DNA of 36,838 nt from Aphodousia faecalis (GCA_018712705.1 DVGM01000007.1:1-36838); one strand, 5' to 3'; positions 7,904 through 16,710 are shown, numbered from the stretch's first letter. The notes: generated by a model not told the origin, from the letters alone. Numbers and translations are program-made.

Positions 7904-8317
7904 TTATGGAGTCTTAATTGAGGTCATTTTTTCAATGATGGCATCAACCGTTTGCGTTTGTAGCTCAGCTTGCATTCGTTGGGTAACGGCACTCTTTATG
8001 CCGTTGCCGATGCCGTCCTTGCCTTCGTAAAGTGTTGCTTTAAGGGCTTCTTTCGCACAATCTTTGCCTAAGAGCCTCAATACAACCGTTTGCGCTTTTG
8101 AGGTTGTCCGACTGGTAACTTGCGGACTGATCGTAGCGATTTCCCGGGCTGCCTTTGTTTGTCCTAAAGTGACAAAAGCCCATTGAGTGAGAACTTTTGT
8201 GTCCGCCTCAGAGGCGTTTTTAACAAGGCATCGTCCCAGTTCGTCGCCATATTGTCCGGCGCAGCACACTGAGCTCAGACCGAGCGAAGTTAGCATCAGA
8301 ATAATGATTTTTTTCAT
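7904..8317 (-). CDS. Small secreted protein of unknown function
   Basis: I do not recognise a family. The 137-residue product begins with a signal peptide (MKKIIILMLTSLGLSSVCCA, residues 1-20), followed by a mainly helical domain: QYGDELGRCLVKNASEADTKVLTQW, a segment resembling AFVTLGQTKAA, and a C-terminal stretch rich in Gln, Thr and Ala. Three Cys in the signal-peptide end and mature part could form a disulfide. The layout resembles small periplasmic proteins often seen in Sutterellaceae and Neisseriales. The ATG at 8317 was chosen for the signal peptide; a longer frame from 8449 would overlap the divergent tadA. The gene lies 23 bases upstream of the lyase-like gene and probably shares its transcript. 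Confidence 0.65.
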   Translation of the reverse strand: MKKIIILMLTSLGLSSVCCAGQYGDELGRCLVKNASEADTKVLTQWAFVTLGQTKAAREIATISPQVTSRTTSKAQTVVLRLLGKDCAKEALKATLYEGKDGIGNGIKSAVTQRMQAELQTQTVDAIIEKMTSIKTP

Positions 8318-8408
8318 GGTGGTTCCTTTTGCATTGTATTGTAGTGGGCTTGAATAGGTATTGGGTCTGAAAATCGCTAAAATACACAGGTCAATATGGA
8401 GATCGGCT

Positions 8409-9269
8409 GTGAAGCGTTTTGTAGAACTCACCGTTAGAAAAGGAAGCACATTGGCTTCTCTGGAACGTCATAATCCGGAGGATCTGCACGTTGTGCTTGA
8501 GGCCTTTCTTACTTATTTACCGGATGATCTGATTTCAGCTTCAACCGCTCTTACCAAAGCTCAGGAATTCTTGGATGGGGCCGGTGATTGGTTGAGAGAG
8601 ACTCCGGTATCCATTCTCTTGCAATCGCTAAAGAAGGGACTGATTTTTGAGGCGACGGTCGGTTACCGAAAAAATAGCCGTGACCGCTACACACGCGCCG
8701 AGCTTGAGGACGCCGTGCTTCTTGAAGAAGAGAGAAGGGAAACGTTGCGAAACGTGATGCAAAAAGCCCTTCAGCAAAGAAACCGCGAGATTAATTCTAA
8801 AAAGCGTCAGACAAGTCCCTACGATCAACAGTTCATGCGTGAGGCGCTTGAATTTGCCCGTGAGGCCGCCCGGGTCGGTGAAGTGCCGGTGGGTTGCGTC
8901 ATCGTTAAAGACGGCGCCATTATCGGTGTGGGTCGAAATCGCTCTATTGAAGATAATGACCCGAGCGCGCACGCTGAAGTTATTGCGATTCGTCAGGCGT
9001 CTCAAGCTTTGGAAAACTACCGTTTGTCAGGCTGCACGCTTTATGTGACACTGGAGCCTTGTGCAATGTGCGCGGGGTTAATTGCCCACGCCAGAATTTC
9101 TCGAGTGGTTTTTGGGGCGCGCGATGAAAAGACGGGGGCTTACGGTGGCGTCTTTGATTTACAGACAACGGCAAAATTAAATCACCGTGTGCAAGTGGAT
9201 TCCGGTGTTTGCGCCAAAGAGGCCGCGGCTCTATTAACAGAATTTTTCGGGGAAAAACGCCATGCCTAG
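8409..9269 (+). CDS. tadA: tRNA adenosine deaminase TadA with an N-terminal extension
   Basis: The C-terminal part (about residues 134-286) is a complete TadA: FMREALEFAREAARVGEVPVG, the zinc/catalytic motif HAEVIAIRQ and the second zinc motif PCAMCAGLI, then RVVFGARDEKTGAYGG. TadA deaminates A34 to inosine in the anticodon of tRNA-Arg(ACG). Unusually, about 130 extra residues precede it: a helical domain (RFVELTVRKGSTLASLERH, AFLTYLPDDLISAST, LRETPVSILLQSLKKG) and a charged Glu/Arg-rich linker. E. coli TadA lacks such a domain (about 167 residues). I chose GTG at 8409, seven bases after TATGGAG; an ATG at 8361 in frame has no ribosome site and would overlap the leader of the divergent gene. 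It overlaps the next gene by 8 bases, so the two are coupled. Confidence 0.85.
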   Translation: MKRFVELTVRKGSTLASLERHNPEDLHVVLEAFLTYLPDDLISASTALTKAQEFLDGAGDWLRETPVSILLQSLKKGLIFEATVGYRKNSRDRYTRAELEDAVLLEEERRETLRNVMQKALQQRNREINSKKRQTSPYDQQFMREALEFAREAARVGEVPVGCVIVKDGAIIGVGRNRSIEDNDPSAHAEVIAIRQASQALENYRLSGCTLYVTLEPCAMCAGLIAHARISRVVFGARDEKTGAYGGVFDLQTTAKLNHRVQVDSGVCAKEAAALLTEFFGEKRHA

Positions 9270-10182
9270 TTATCCGATCCGTGTGGGCTTTTGCGCGCCT
9301 TCGCGCGCCGTTATGGATATTTCTACACCGGCGCTTGCCAAGTTGTATTTCACGGATCGGGGGGCCGATGTCGTTTTGCACGACACGGTTTTTAAGAATG
9401 TGAAGCAATTTGCGGGAACGGACGCTGAACGTGTAGACGGGCTGATGAGTTTGGCGTGCAATAAAGACATTGACCTTATTTTGCCGATTCGCGGCGGCTA
9501 TGGTCTGTCCCGCATACTCGATAAGATTGACTATGATGTTATTGCCAGGCATTCACCCGTTTTTTGCGGATATTCAGATTTTACGGCTTTTAATCTTGCC
9601 TACCTTACCAAAACAGGTCAGGTCAGTTATCAAGGCCCCAATGGTACGGATTTTGTCGACACGCCGGCATTTTTGACTGAAAAAAGTTTCCACTCCGCGC
9701 TCTTTAATGAAGAATGGGTCGCGTCTTTTCCGTGTAAAGAAGCCCCTGATTTGGATTTTGAAGGGACGCTTTGGGGTGGAAATCTCTCGATGGTTGTTGC
9801 CTTGCTGGGTACACCGTATTTTCCCGATATTGAAGGTGGAATTCTCTTTTTAGAAGACTGCAACGATCGCGCATACCGAATTGAGCGTCACATGGCTCAA
9901 TTGGAAATGGCCGGTGTTTTAGCTAAACAAAAGGCGATTCTTTTTGGGGATTTCCGTGACGCTGATCCGGCGCATCCCAGGGAAAATGATTTCCTTTTCT
10001 CCGATGTGTTGGCCTATCTGCGTGAACGCTTGCCAGGCATGCCCATTTTGCACGGATTGCCTTTCGGCCATTCGCCCGTCAAGATCACGTTGCCGGTAGG
10101 GGCAAGCGTGCGGATGCGAACCGAAAAGGGCTATGTGGTGTTGTCCAGCAAAGAGCATCCACGTGTTACGGCACGCTTTTAG
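9262..10182 (+). CDS. LD-carboxypeptidase (S66 family, LdcA/MccF-like)
   Basis: A 306-residue serine peptidase of family S66, whose members trim the terminal D-Ala from tetrapeptides during murein recycling or cleave microcin C-like peptides. The fold signature RGGYG lies at 77-81, the nucleophile Ser105 sits in GYSDFTAFN, the Glu of the triad lies in FLEDCNDRAYRIERHM near 205, and the His in LPFGHSPVKITLPVG near 275. There is no signal peptide, consistent with the cytosolic L,D-carboxypeptidase role. The start overlaps the last 8 bases of tadA. LdcA is more likely than a microcin-immunity MccF, since no microcin genes are nearby. Confidence 0.85.
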   Translation: MPSYPIRVGFCAPSRAVMDISTPALAKLYFTDRGADVVLHDTVFKNVKQFAGTDAERVDGLMSLACNKDIDLILPIRGGYGLSRILDKIDYDVIARHSPVFCGYSDFTAFNLAYLTKTGQVSYQGPNGTDFVDTPAFLTEKSFHSALFNEEWVASFPCKEAPDLDFEGTLWGGNLSMVVALLGTPYFPDIEGGILFLEDCNDRAYRIERHMAQLEMAGVLAKQKAILFGDFRDADPAHPRENDFLFSDVLAYLRERLPGMPILHGLPFGHSPVKITLPVGASVRMRTEKGYVVLSSKEHPRVTARF

Positions 10183-10195
10183 TATCTAAAAGAAA

Positions 10196-12085
10196 ATGTT
10201 GGGCTGGATTAAAGCGCAGTGGTTTCGCTTCGTCACCAATGGGGCTTTTTACAGTGAGAATATGTCCATTGCGCAGTGGCGTCGTCGTCACTCGCGTGTC
10301 CTTGTAAGGCAAATCTTAAGTTCTTTGAAGCTACAGCCAGTGTCACTTGCCGTTGAAATAGCGGGAGCCTGTGTGACGGCTATGTTTTTGTGGCCGGTCG
10401 TTAACCCGATTTTATTGGTTTTTTGGCTACTGCTTGTTGGTGTCCATTTTTACGGAGCCATCGACTTTAATCGACGATTCTGGGCCGATCGATACCGTCA
10501 CGCCCGTATCCACTTTTGGATGAAAGCCTGGATGGTTTTAGCTGTTGTAGGCGGTTTAATATGGGCGCTCGCCGGTATGACATTCGCTTATAACGTAGGC
10601 AATGACTCCGCTTCGCAGGTCATTCTTTTTTCTGTCATTTTGACGGTGACTTTTGCATCATGGCCGGTTTATGCCTGTTGGTTGCCAAGTCTTGTGGTCT
10701 TTACGCTTTGTTCAATCACCCCTTTGGTGCTACGGCTGGCACTCATCTTCGGCTGGTCCCGCCTGGTGATTGCCGCTCTTTTGATTACCGTTGTTGTGTT
10801 TATGTTTTATTCCGGCAGACGCTTTAACGAAATTGTGCAGATGTCGGTCCGCAACGACCAGGAAAATGAGATGCTCGTCAAGCGGCTGACGCTTGAAAAG
10901 AACTTGGCAGAAAAACTGCGCCGCGAAACGCAGGAACAAAGTCGTTTAAGAAGTAAATTTTTTACGGCAGCCAATCACGATATTCGACAACCTTTGCAGG
11001 CCATTGGGATCTATATTCAGCTTCTGAAAAAAAACGGCGATCCGAAAACGCAGGCCATTGTTGAGCAATTGTCAAAGACCACGCAGGGGCTGCAGACGCT
11101 CGTTGCGCAAATTTTGGAAGTTTCAAAGCTTGAAACAGGTCACACCACTTCCAACCTTGAACCGATAAAACTCTCAGCTTTATTGGATGAATTGGCTCTG
11201 GAATTTAAGCCGGTTGCTAACGAAAAGGGGTTGGACTTCCGATTAAAAAATCTGGATGTCAATGTCTATACCGATCCTCAACTGTTAACGCGCGCCATTC
11301 GTAATCTGATTACGAATGCTATTGCCTACACACAAAAAGGCGAAATTTTATTAGCTGCTCGCTTAATCGGCGGAAAGCGCGTGAGTATTTGTGTGGTCGA
11401 CAGTGGCGCGGGGATTGAAGAGGCTGAGCAAAAACGCATCTTTGATTACTTTTACCGCAGTGAAAATACACGAACTCACGCGGAAGGCTATGGACTTGGG
11501 CTTTCGATTGTTAAGGCCATCTGTGAGCAGCTTCAAATCAAGTTGAGTTTGAGTTCCAGACCCGGACGAGGATCGATTTTCAGAATGCAGCTGCCGGTTC
11601 ATGAGGCTGAACAGGCGAGAATATTTACCCAAACGCGTCGCAAGGAACAAAGTATCGAAAAGCTCGATGCCACCGTGGTTTTGATTGAAGACAACACGCC
11701 TGTTCGAGAAAGTCTTAAAGCCCTGCTTGAAAGTTGGGGAGCAACCGTCATTTCGGCAGAAAAGTGTACAGAGACATTGACACAAAAGATCCAGGATAGT
11801 CCCAGAATCGATGCAGTGATCTCGGACTTTAATTTAGGCGAGGCAGAGGCCAACGGGCTGGAGTGTATCCTAAGACTGTCTTTGGCGCGTGGAGTGAGGT
11901 TGCCTGCGATTTTGCTCACCGCTGTGCCCTCAGAGGTGATTGAAACGCACTACGTCAGAACTCTTCGTGTGTTGGGTGAGCGGGAAGCAACGCTTTTTGC
12001 CATGCCCCGTATCATGCAAAAACCTGTGAGCGGCGAGGCGCTCAATGAAGCGCTGCGTGAATTAAGCGAAGAGAAAAATCGTTAG
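10196..12085 (+). CDS. Membrane hybrid histidine kinase with C-terminal receiver domain
   Basis: A 629-residue hybrid sensor kinase. The first 215 residues hold about six membrane helices with almost no periplasmic domain, so sensing may occur within the membrane. A short coiled coil (about 220-250) leads to a HisKA domain with His261 (FTAANHDIRQPLQAIGIY), then HATPase_c with N box (NLITNAIAYTQ), G1 (DSGAGIEEAEQ) and G2 (GYGLGLSIVKAI). A receiver domain from about 490 carries acidic residues EDN and phospho-acceptor Asp near 544 (VISDFNLGEAEANG). The start lies 13 bases after the carboxypeptidase stop. The convergent NarL-type regulator next to it is the obvious partner, giving a His-Asp(-Asp) branched system. 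This kinase type paired with a LuxR-family regulator is common in Burkholderiales; the signal is unknown. Confidence 0.85.
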   Translation: MLGWIKAQWFRFVTNGAFYSENMSIAQWRRRHSRVLVRQILSSLKLQPVSLAVEIAGACVTAMFLWPVVNPILLVFWLLLVGVHFYGAIDFNRRFWADRYRHARIHFWMKAWMVLAVVGGLIWALAGMTFAYNVGNDSASQVILFSVILTVTFASWPVYACWLPSLVVFTLCSITPLVLRLALIFGWSRLVIAALLITVVVFMFYSGRRFNEIVQMSVRNDQENEMLVKRLTLEKNLAEKLRRETQEQSRLRSKFFTAANHDIRQPLQAIGIYIQLLKKNGDPKTQAIVEQLSKTTQGLQTLVAQILEVSKLETGHTTSNLEPIKLSALLDELALEFKPVANEKGLDFRLKNLDVNVYTDPQLLTRAIRNLITNAIAYTQKGEILLAARLIGGKRVSICVVDSGAGIEEAEQKRIFDYFYRSENTRTHAEGYGLGLSIVKAICEQLQIKLSLSSRPGRGSIFRMQLPVHEAEQARIFTQTRRKEQSIEKLDATVVLIEDNTPVRESLKALLESWGATVISAEKCTETLTQKIQDSPRIDAVISDFNLGEAEANGLECILRLSLARGVRLPAILLTAVPSEVIETHYVRTLRVLGEREATLFAMPRIMQKPVSGEALNEALRELSEEKNR

Positions 12086-12738
12086 ATACCCACATCAAAA
12101 CCGTGTCGGCGGGCTTCAAGCAGTGCTTCTGTTCGATTGCTAGCTCCAAAAGCTCTGTAAATAGCCGTGACATGGGTTTTAACCGTGCCTTCCGAGAGAT
12201 TAAGTTCCTTACAGATTCGTTTGATAGGCGCGCCTTTGGCAAGCAGCTCCAAAACATCCTTTTGACGTTCAGTCAGATGCACGCTGCCCACATCACCCAA
12301 TGGTTCTCTTGAGGTCAAAAGCCCTGTTTTTTGGGCTTGGTTTAATAATTTGACCGGAATATAAACGCCACCTTTAAGAACAAAACCGATAGCAGAGGTG
12401 AGTAGTCCCGCTTCCAATGACTTGGGGATAAAGCCGGCAGCGCCCATCTGCAGCACCTTCACGATGCTGTGCTGATCCTGAAGACCGCTCATGACTAAAA
12501 TTTTCAGAGTCGGATGCGCAGCGACAATTTCTTCCATCAGTGAGGTTCCTTGCACCCCCGGCATGGATAGATCCAAAATCATCAAATCGGCCGTCTCACC
12601 GTACTGATCGGCAAGCGCTATCGCCTCTTCTTTAGTATTGGCTGTATAAACCGTATTGTCCTGGCCGTCATAATCTTTTAAAAGCATTTCCAGAGCCATT
12701 GTGACAATGGAGTGGTCATCAACAACTAAAAATTGCAT
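12082..12738 (-). CDS. Response regulator, NarL/FixJ (LuxR HTH) family
   Basis: A 218-residue regulator. The receiver domain covers 1-120 with DD at 7-8, phospho-acceptor Asp56 (LMILDLSMPGVQG) and the Lys in FIPKSL near 106. A LuxR-type HTH follows (about 150-212): LTERQKDVLELLAKGAPIK, ICKELNLSEGTVKTHVTAIY. ATG 12738 was preferred because AGGA lies 8 bases upstream; an upstream TTG in the same frame at 12759 has no ribosome site. The 3' end meets the hybrid kinase gene tail to tail, and the two stop codons share bases within TTAG at 12082-12085. It is the likely partner of that kinase. Confidence 0.88.
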   Translation of the reverse strand: MQFLVVDDHSIVTMALEMLLKDYDGQDNTVYTANTKEEAIALADQYGETADLMILDLSMPGVQGTSLMEEIVAAHPTLKILVMSGLQDQHSIVKVLQMGAAGFIPKSLEAGLLTSAIGFVLKGGVYIPVKLLNQAQKTGLLTSREPLGDVGSVHLTERQKDVLELLAKGAPIKRICKELNLSEGTVKTHVTAIYRAFGASNRTEALLEARRHGFDVGI

Positions 12739-12850
12739 CCTGTCTGTCCTAAAATTCAATCTTATTAATTTTAAGCGAAGAGCGAGTCAAAAAACGTCGT
12801 TCAAAATGACATTTTGCTTCTTTGCCTAAAAACAGAAAAAAGGCGCAATT

Positions 12851-12878
12851 TTTAGAAATTCCCGGGCCTTGCTACAAT
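12851..12878 (+). promoter_or_regulatory. Possible promoter of ccmCD
   Basis: TTTAGA (12851-12856) and TACAAT (12873-12878) are separated by 16 bp and fit sigma-70 -35 and -10 boxes. The -10 overlaps the first in-frame ATG at 12877, which argues for a downstream start of ccmC. Confidence 0.4.
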
Positions 12879-12900
12879 GGCCAACGATGATTTATTCACA

Positions 12901-13635
12901 ATGAACATGGTCAATCCCAAGACTTATTACTTTTCCTTTGCCAAATTTATTCCGATTCTGCTGCTTATTTCAGTGGCAAGCATGGCGGCGGCCTTGCTTT
13001 GGATGTTAAGTTATTCCGATACGACAGCCATCGGCCAAGCCGACATTTATTGGGTGTTTTATTTGCACATTGCCGCGGCCGGCGTTGCTCTTTTGTGTTA
13101 CGGAGTGGTTTGTTTGGCCAGTCTGATGCAATTGGCTAACCCTCAGGCTCTCATGCCGATTGTTTTTGCTCATGGCTTTGCGCCCAGCGGTTTTGTCATG
13201 ACGCTTTTTTCTTTGGGTTCCGGAGCTTTGTTTGGCCGTCCCATGTGGGGGGCGTATTGGATTTGGGACTCTCGATTGACGGCCCTTTTGATTTTGCTTG
13301 TGTTTTTTGCGGCCTTTATTTCTCTTTCGGCCTCCAAGGTTAATCACAAACGTGAAGTCAATGATAAAAGGGCCTCCATCTCGGCAATTCTGGGTGTCAT
13401 CGTAGTGCCTGTCTTGTACGTCTTTTTTGATCTTTTTACGCCGATGGCGCATGACCTGGAAAACAGTCTTATTCGTTCCAATGGTCGCGACGCTTACGTG
13501 CTAATGTCGCTTTTTATGCTCAATCTTTTCACTTATTCCTTGGCGATGGCCCTAAGCCGTTGTCGGACAGTGATCTTGGAGCGTGAACGACGGGCCATTT
13601 GGGCACAGGACGCCGCCTTAGAAGGGGAGCTGTGA
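12901..13635 (+). CDS. ccmC: Cytochrome c maturation heme-handling protein CcmC
   Basis: A multi-spanning membrane protein of about 244 residues with six predicted helices. It carries the WWD-type heme-binding signature between helices, GRPMWGAYWIWDSRLTA, and conserved His residues in FYLHIAAAG and FAHGFAP flanking it, as in CcmC. CcmC delivers heme to CcmE in the periplasm during system I cytochrome c maturation. The next gene is ccmD-like, overlapping by one base. The other ccm genes (ccmA, B, E, F, G, H) are not in the window. The start is uncertain: ATG 12877 is in frame but overlaps a good -10 box, so I prefer ATG 12901; neither has a clear ribosome site. Confidence 0.82.
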   Translation: MNMVNPKTYYFSFAKFIPILLLISVASMAAALLWMLSYSDTTAIGQADIYWVFYLHIAAAGVALLCYGVVCLASLMQLANPQALMPIVFAHGFAPSGFVMTLFSLGSGALFGRPMWGAYWIWDSRLTALLILLVFFAAFISLSASKVNHKREVNDKRASISAILGVIVVPVLYVFFDLFTPMAHDLENSLIRSNGRDAYVLMSLFMLNLFTYSLAMALSRCRTVILERERRAIWAQDAALEGEL

Positions 13636-13823
13636 TGCAGGAAGGATTTTTTCTTTTCAATTTAACCGAGCAAGGCCATAGCGTTGTATTGGTATTTGTA
13701 TTGGCCGCCGTTTTAGCCGTGGCTGAGATTTGGAGCTTGAAGTCCCGTCGAGCCAAGGCGTATCACGCTTTGCTTCGTGAGGCTCGCGCACGTTTAAGCG
13801 AAATGCGTTTGCGTATCGATTAA
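13635..13823 (+). CDS. ccmD: CcmD-like heme exporter subunit
   Basis: A 62-residue protein with one membrane helix (SVVLVFVLAAVLAVAEIWSL, about residues 17-36) followed by a basic, Arg-rich cytoplasmic tail (SRRAKAYHALLREARARLSE). This is the layout of CcmD, which stabilises CcmC and helps release holo-CcmE from the CcmABC complex. Its ATG shares a base with the ccmC stop (TGATG), so translation is coupled. CcmD proteins are too divergent for a firm call by eye; position after ccmC is the main argument. The transcript ends at the hairpin 13839-13877. Confidence 0.7.
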   Translation: MQEGFFLFNLTEQGHSVVLVFVLAAVLAVAEIWSLKSRRAKAYHALLREARARLSEMRLRID

Positions 13824-13838
13824 GTCAATAAGCAAGAA

Positions 13839-13877
13839 AAAAGTCGTGGCAACGGACCGATCGTTGCCACGACTTTT
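13839..13877. terminator. Rho-independent terminator
   Basis: AAAAGTCGTGGCAACG (13839-13854) pairs over 16 bp without mismatch with CGTTGCCACGACTTTT (13862-13877). It ends ccmCD and, with its A/T-rich base, may also serve the convergent rlhA transcript. Confidence 0.88.
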
Positions 13878-14015
13878 GTGTCTGAAACAGAATCTGTTCA
13901 TCCACGCCTTTAATTTAGCATAAGACACTAATGGTTTGTACCTATTTGAGCCAGAGAAAATCCAATGTTTGAGAAAAAACAAACATTCGCTCTATTCAAA
14001 CAAAATTTCAGATTT

Positions 14016-15953
14016 CTATAAGATTTTCTTAAGGTTGATTTTGCCCAGGCTCGTATCGGTCTTTACCTTACCGAGCAATGTCATCTCGCACTTTTTACAG
14101 TCAAATGTAGCCCGGTAAGTATTGGGGCCTGATTTTAAAATCAAAGGATCGGGTCTGAATTTTTCTTTTAAAGCGGGATTCGCTTTAATTTTTTCAATGT
14201 TATCTTTCAAACAAAGTCCCAACGCATAGCGCACACAATGTTTGGTCACCATGAGCGGCACTTCACGTCTGACAGAGCCTGTTTCCAGCGCTGCCTCTGT
14301 GATGTGCGCATGGTGGCGTTCATAAAAATGAATTGCCTTTTCATTGAGAACATTGGCTCGGAAGTCCACGGCATCAGGATAGGGGAGGCGTTCCGTTGAT
14401 TGGGCGCGCTCAAGCCTCTTGAAGTGTTTCTGTCTTTCTTCGGCTAGCATCACGCAAGCTTCGCGTCTCATGTGATTGACGATACTAGCTGGTGCGAAAA
14501 TGCCATCATCGTCTATTTCAAGAGCCGTGATTTCAAAATCCGTATCCCCGGTCTTTCTTAAATTTTTTTCGATGTTCAGTTTGTTCTTTTCAATTTGAGA
14601 GGCTTTTTGAAGCGCCAGTTCTTCTGAATAAACCGTCGCACTGTTGCCGCGATGGTCACTGAGCGTCAACGAAAATCTTCTTTCATTGACAGACCATTTT
14701 GCTTGTACGCCGATTAAACGTTTAGCGGTTGGTTTCGATAGAGCTTCTTCCCAGGCCTGGTCTCGGTTTCGGTAAAGAATGGTGCCCGGGGCCAGTTGAG
14801 GATGTTTTTTCAATATGGGACGCTCGCGCAAAGTCAGACGCCAACGGCCGGGTTCTACTTCTTCTGCACGGTTAACAGCAAAACCCATGAGTGTTTTTTC
14901 GCGTGTGAGATAAGTTAGCCCATCGGCGTTGTGCAGCGCTTCAGAAGAACGAACTTCAATGGCTTCAGCTGTTACTTTGAGAATTTTCCCGATTCTTTCA
15001 CCGGCGTTTTTCGGTGTTTCGAAAACGGCCATGTCATGATGGCGTCCGCGCGTGAAATAATCAGTAAATCCGCGGTTAAAGGATTTTTGAGGGGCGGGTG
15101 TGAAATCAATGAGACTTCTTCCGTCACTTGATCGGTGTAAATCGGCTCTTTTCTCAAGAATCTTATCGATCATTTGTCGATAATGAGCAGTGATATTTTT
15201 GACAAAAGCCGCATCTTTTAAACGGCCTTCAATCTTGAAACTTCTGACACCGGCGTCAATTAAAGCTTCCAAGTTTTCGGTCTGATTATTGTCTTTTAAA
15301 GACAGCACATGGCGCTCGTGAATAAGCTCTTGCCCATCTTCGGTGTAAACACTGTAGGGAAGTCGGCACAGCTGTGCGCAGGCACCGCGGTTGGCGCTTC
15401 GGCCGGTCGCGGCAAAACTCGCATAGCATTGGCCAGAATAGCTGACGCAAAGCGCGCCGTGAATGAAAAATTCAATCCGAGCGGATTGAAGCGCTTCATA
15501 ACTTTCGCGGATTTGCTCAAGACTCATTTCGCGGGCTAAGACCACTTGAGAAAATCCGACGCTTTCGAGAAATCGTGCTTTAGCGGCTATGCGGACATCA
15601 CATTGTGTGGAAGCATGCAATTGAATCGGGGGAAGGTCGCTATCCAAAATCCCCATATCTTGAACAATAAGGGCATCGACTCCGTTTTCGTATGCAAGCC
15701 ACGTCAGGCGAACCGCGTCTTTGAGTTCCTCATCGTTAACGATGGTGTTAAGTGTCATGTAGACGCGGGCGTTAAAGCGATGGGCGAAGTCAGTGAGTCT
15801 TTTAATATCGGCAAACGCATTGGCCGCTTCAACTCGGGCACCAAAACCGGGACCGCCGATATAGACGGCATCGGCTCCGTGCAAAATGGCTTCAATACCG
15901 ACATCAGCATTTTTTGCCGGCGCTAAGAGTTCGAGAGCTTGTGATTCTTTCAC
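14016..15953 (-). CDS. rlhA: U32 family protein RlhA (23S rRNA C2501 hydroxylation)
   Basis: A 645-residue U32 'peptidase' family protein. Length and sequence agree with E. coli RlhA (YdcP, about 653 residues), needed for 5-hydroxycytidine at C2501 of 23S rRNA. Features: ELLAPAKNADVGIEAILHGA at the start, HGADAVYIGGPGFGAR (24-39), QLHASTQCD, FIHGALCVSYSGQCYASFAA and NRGACAQLCRLPY (four-Cys region near 165-195), then SFKIEGRLKD. The C-terminal third adds HCVRYALGLCLK and TFDCKKCEM, Cys pairs typical of this long branch and probably binding a metal centre. The start is GTG 15953, overlapping the ankyrin gene stop in GTGA, with an AGGA site upstream. It is the third gene of the tatD-ankyrin-rlhA operon. 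TrhP-type U32 proteins are shorter and less likely. Confidence 0.85.
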   Translation of the reverse strand: MKESQALELLAPAKNADVGIEAILHGADAVYIGGPGFGARVEAANAFADIKRLTDFAHRFNARVYMTLNTIVNDEELKDAVRLTWLAYENGVDALIVQDMGILDSDLPPIQLHASTQCDVRIAAKARFLESVGFSQVVLAREMSLEQIRESYEALQSARIEFFIHGALCVSYSGQCYASFAATGRSANRGACAQLCRLPYSVYTEDGQELIHERHVLSLKDNNQTENLEALIDAGVRSFKIEGRLKDAAFVKNITAHYRQMIDKILEKRADLHRSSDGRSLIDFTPAPQKSFNRGFTDYFTRGRHHDMAVFETPKNAGERIGKILKVTAEAIEVRSSEALHNADGLTYLTREKTLMGFAVNRAEEVEPGRWRLTLRERPILKKHPQLAPGTILYRNRDQAWEEALSKPTAKRLIGVQAKWSVNERRFSLTLSDHRGNSATVYSEELALQKASQIEKNKLNIEKNLRKTGDTDFEITALEIDDDGIFAPASIVNHMRREACVMLAEERQKHFKRLERAQSTERLPYPDAVDFRANVLNEKAIHFYERHHAHITEAALETGSVRREVPLMVTKHCVRYALGLCLKDNIEKIKANPALKEKFRPDPLILKSGPNTYRATFDCKKCEMTLLGKVKTDTSLGKINLKKIL

Positions 15954-16708
15954 TGCTTTTGATCCTGTGCGGTCACATCAATTGTGTCGGAAGGCTCTGA
16001 GGTGCCTTCAGTCGTGTCAGTCATTTTGCCCGGTTCTTGGACAGGCCATGGGGCGCAGGCTTTGATGGCTAATTTTTTTGCCAAAGTGCTGTCGCCGCGT
16101 TTTTTCGCAATATCAGCCGGACTGATCCCTTGGTCATTGCATAGCGTTTTATCAGCGCTGGCTTTAAGCAATACATCAACGGTCGGTGTGGCAATCACGC
16201 GGGCAGCCATATATAAGGGCGTGACACCGCGCTCGGTGCGGGCATTAACCTCGGCTCCCTTGTCAATAAGAAAGCGAGTCATTTGAGTTTGTCCGGTGCT
16301 TGCCGCGTAATGAAGCGCCGTCCATCCGTAGTTGGCATTAACAGGGGCTCCCATGTCAATGAGTTTTTGAGCTAAAGCCTCATCGCCTTTAATTGAAGCA
16401 AGCATCAAAGGGGTTTCGCCTCGCAGAGTCGGCACTTTGACATTAATTTTGAAGCTTCTTAAAAGCACCTGGTTGACACTGACTTTAGCGTCCATGCGAA
16501 TGGCAAAAACTAAAGGAGTGTCGCCATTGGGAAGATAAAAATTCGGGTCGTAAGCCAATTCCCTGAGCATGTAGGCTACTTTCGGAGCATCGTCTTTGGC
16601 GATAGCTTCTTGAAGTTGTTGCGCAAGGGGAACGCCCGGCGTGACCGATTGGGCTAGACAAACTAGGCTTTGAGCACAAAGGGCAAGGGTAAGGCTGAGT
16701 TTAAGCAT
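15950..16708 (-). CDS. Periplasmic ankyrin-repeat protein
   Basis: A 252-residue exported protein. Residues 1-19 form a signal peptide (MLKLSLTLALCAQSLVCLA). The body holds about five ankyrin repeats, seen as GDTPLVFAIRM, GETPLMLASIKGDEALAQKL, GWTALHYAASTGQTQMTRFL, GVTPLYMAARVIATPTVDVL and GISPADIAKKRGDSTLAKKL. The tail (after 220) is rich in Thr, Glu, Asp and Pro and probably disordered. Ankyrin repeats bind proteins, so this may be a periplasmic partner for a cell-envelope component; no partner is evident. It lies 2 bases after tatD and overlaps rlhA by 4, so all three are one operon, though its link to them is not obvious. Confidence 0.8.
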   Translation of the reverse strand: MLKLSLTLALCAQSLVCLAQSVTPGVPLAQQLQEAIAKDDAPKVAYMLRELAYDPNFYLPNGDTPLVFAIRMDAKVSVNQVLLRSFKINVKVPTLRGETPLMLASIKGDEALAQKLIDMGAPVNANYGWTALHYAASTGQTQMTRFLIDKGAEVNARTERGVTPLYMAARVIATPTVDVLLKASADKTLCNDQGISPADIAKKRGDSTLAKKLAIKACAPWPVQEPGKMTDTTEGTSEPSDTIDVTAQDQKQ

Positions 16709-16710
16709 GT

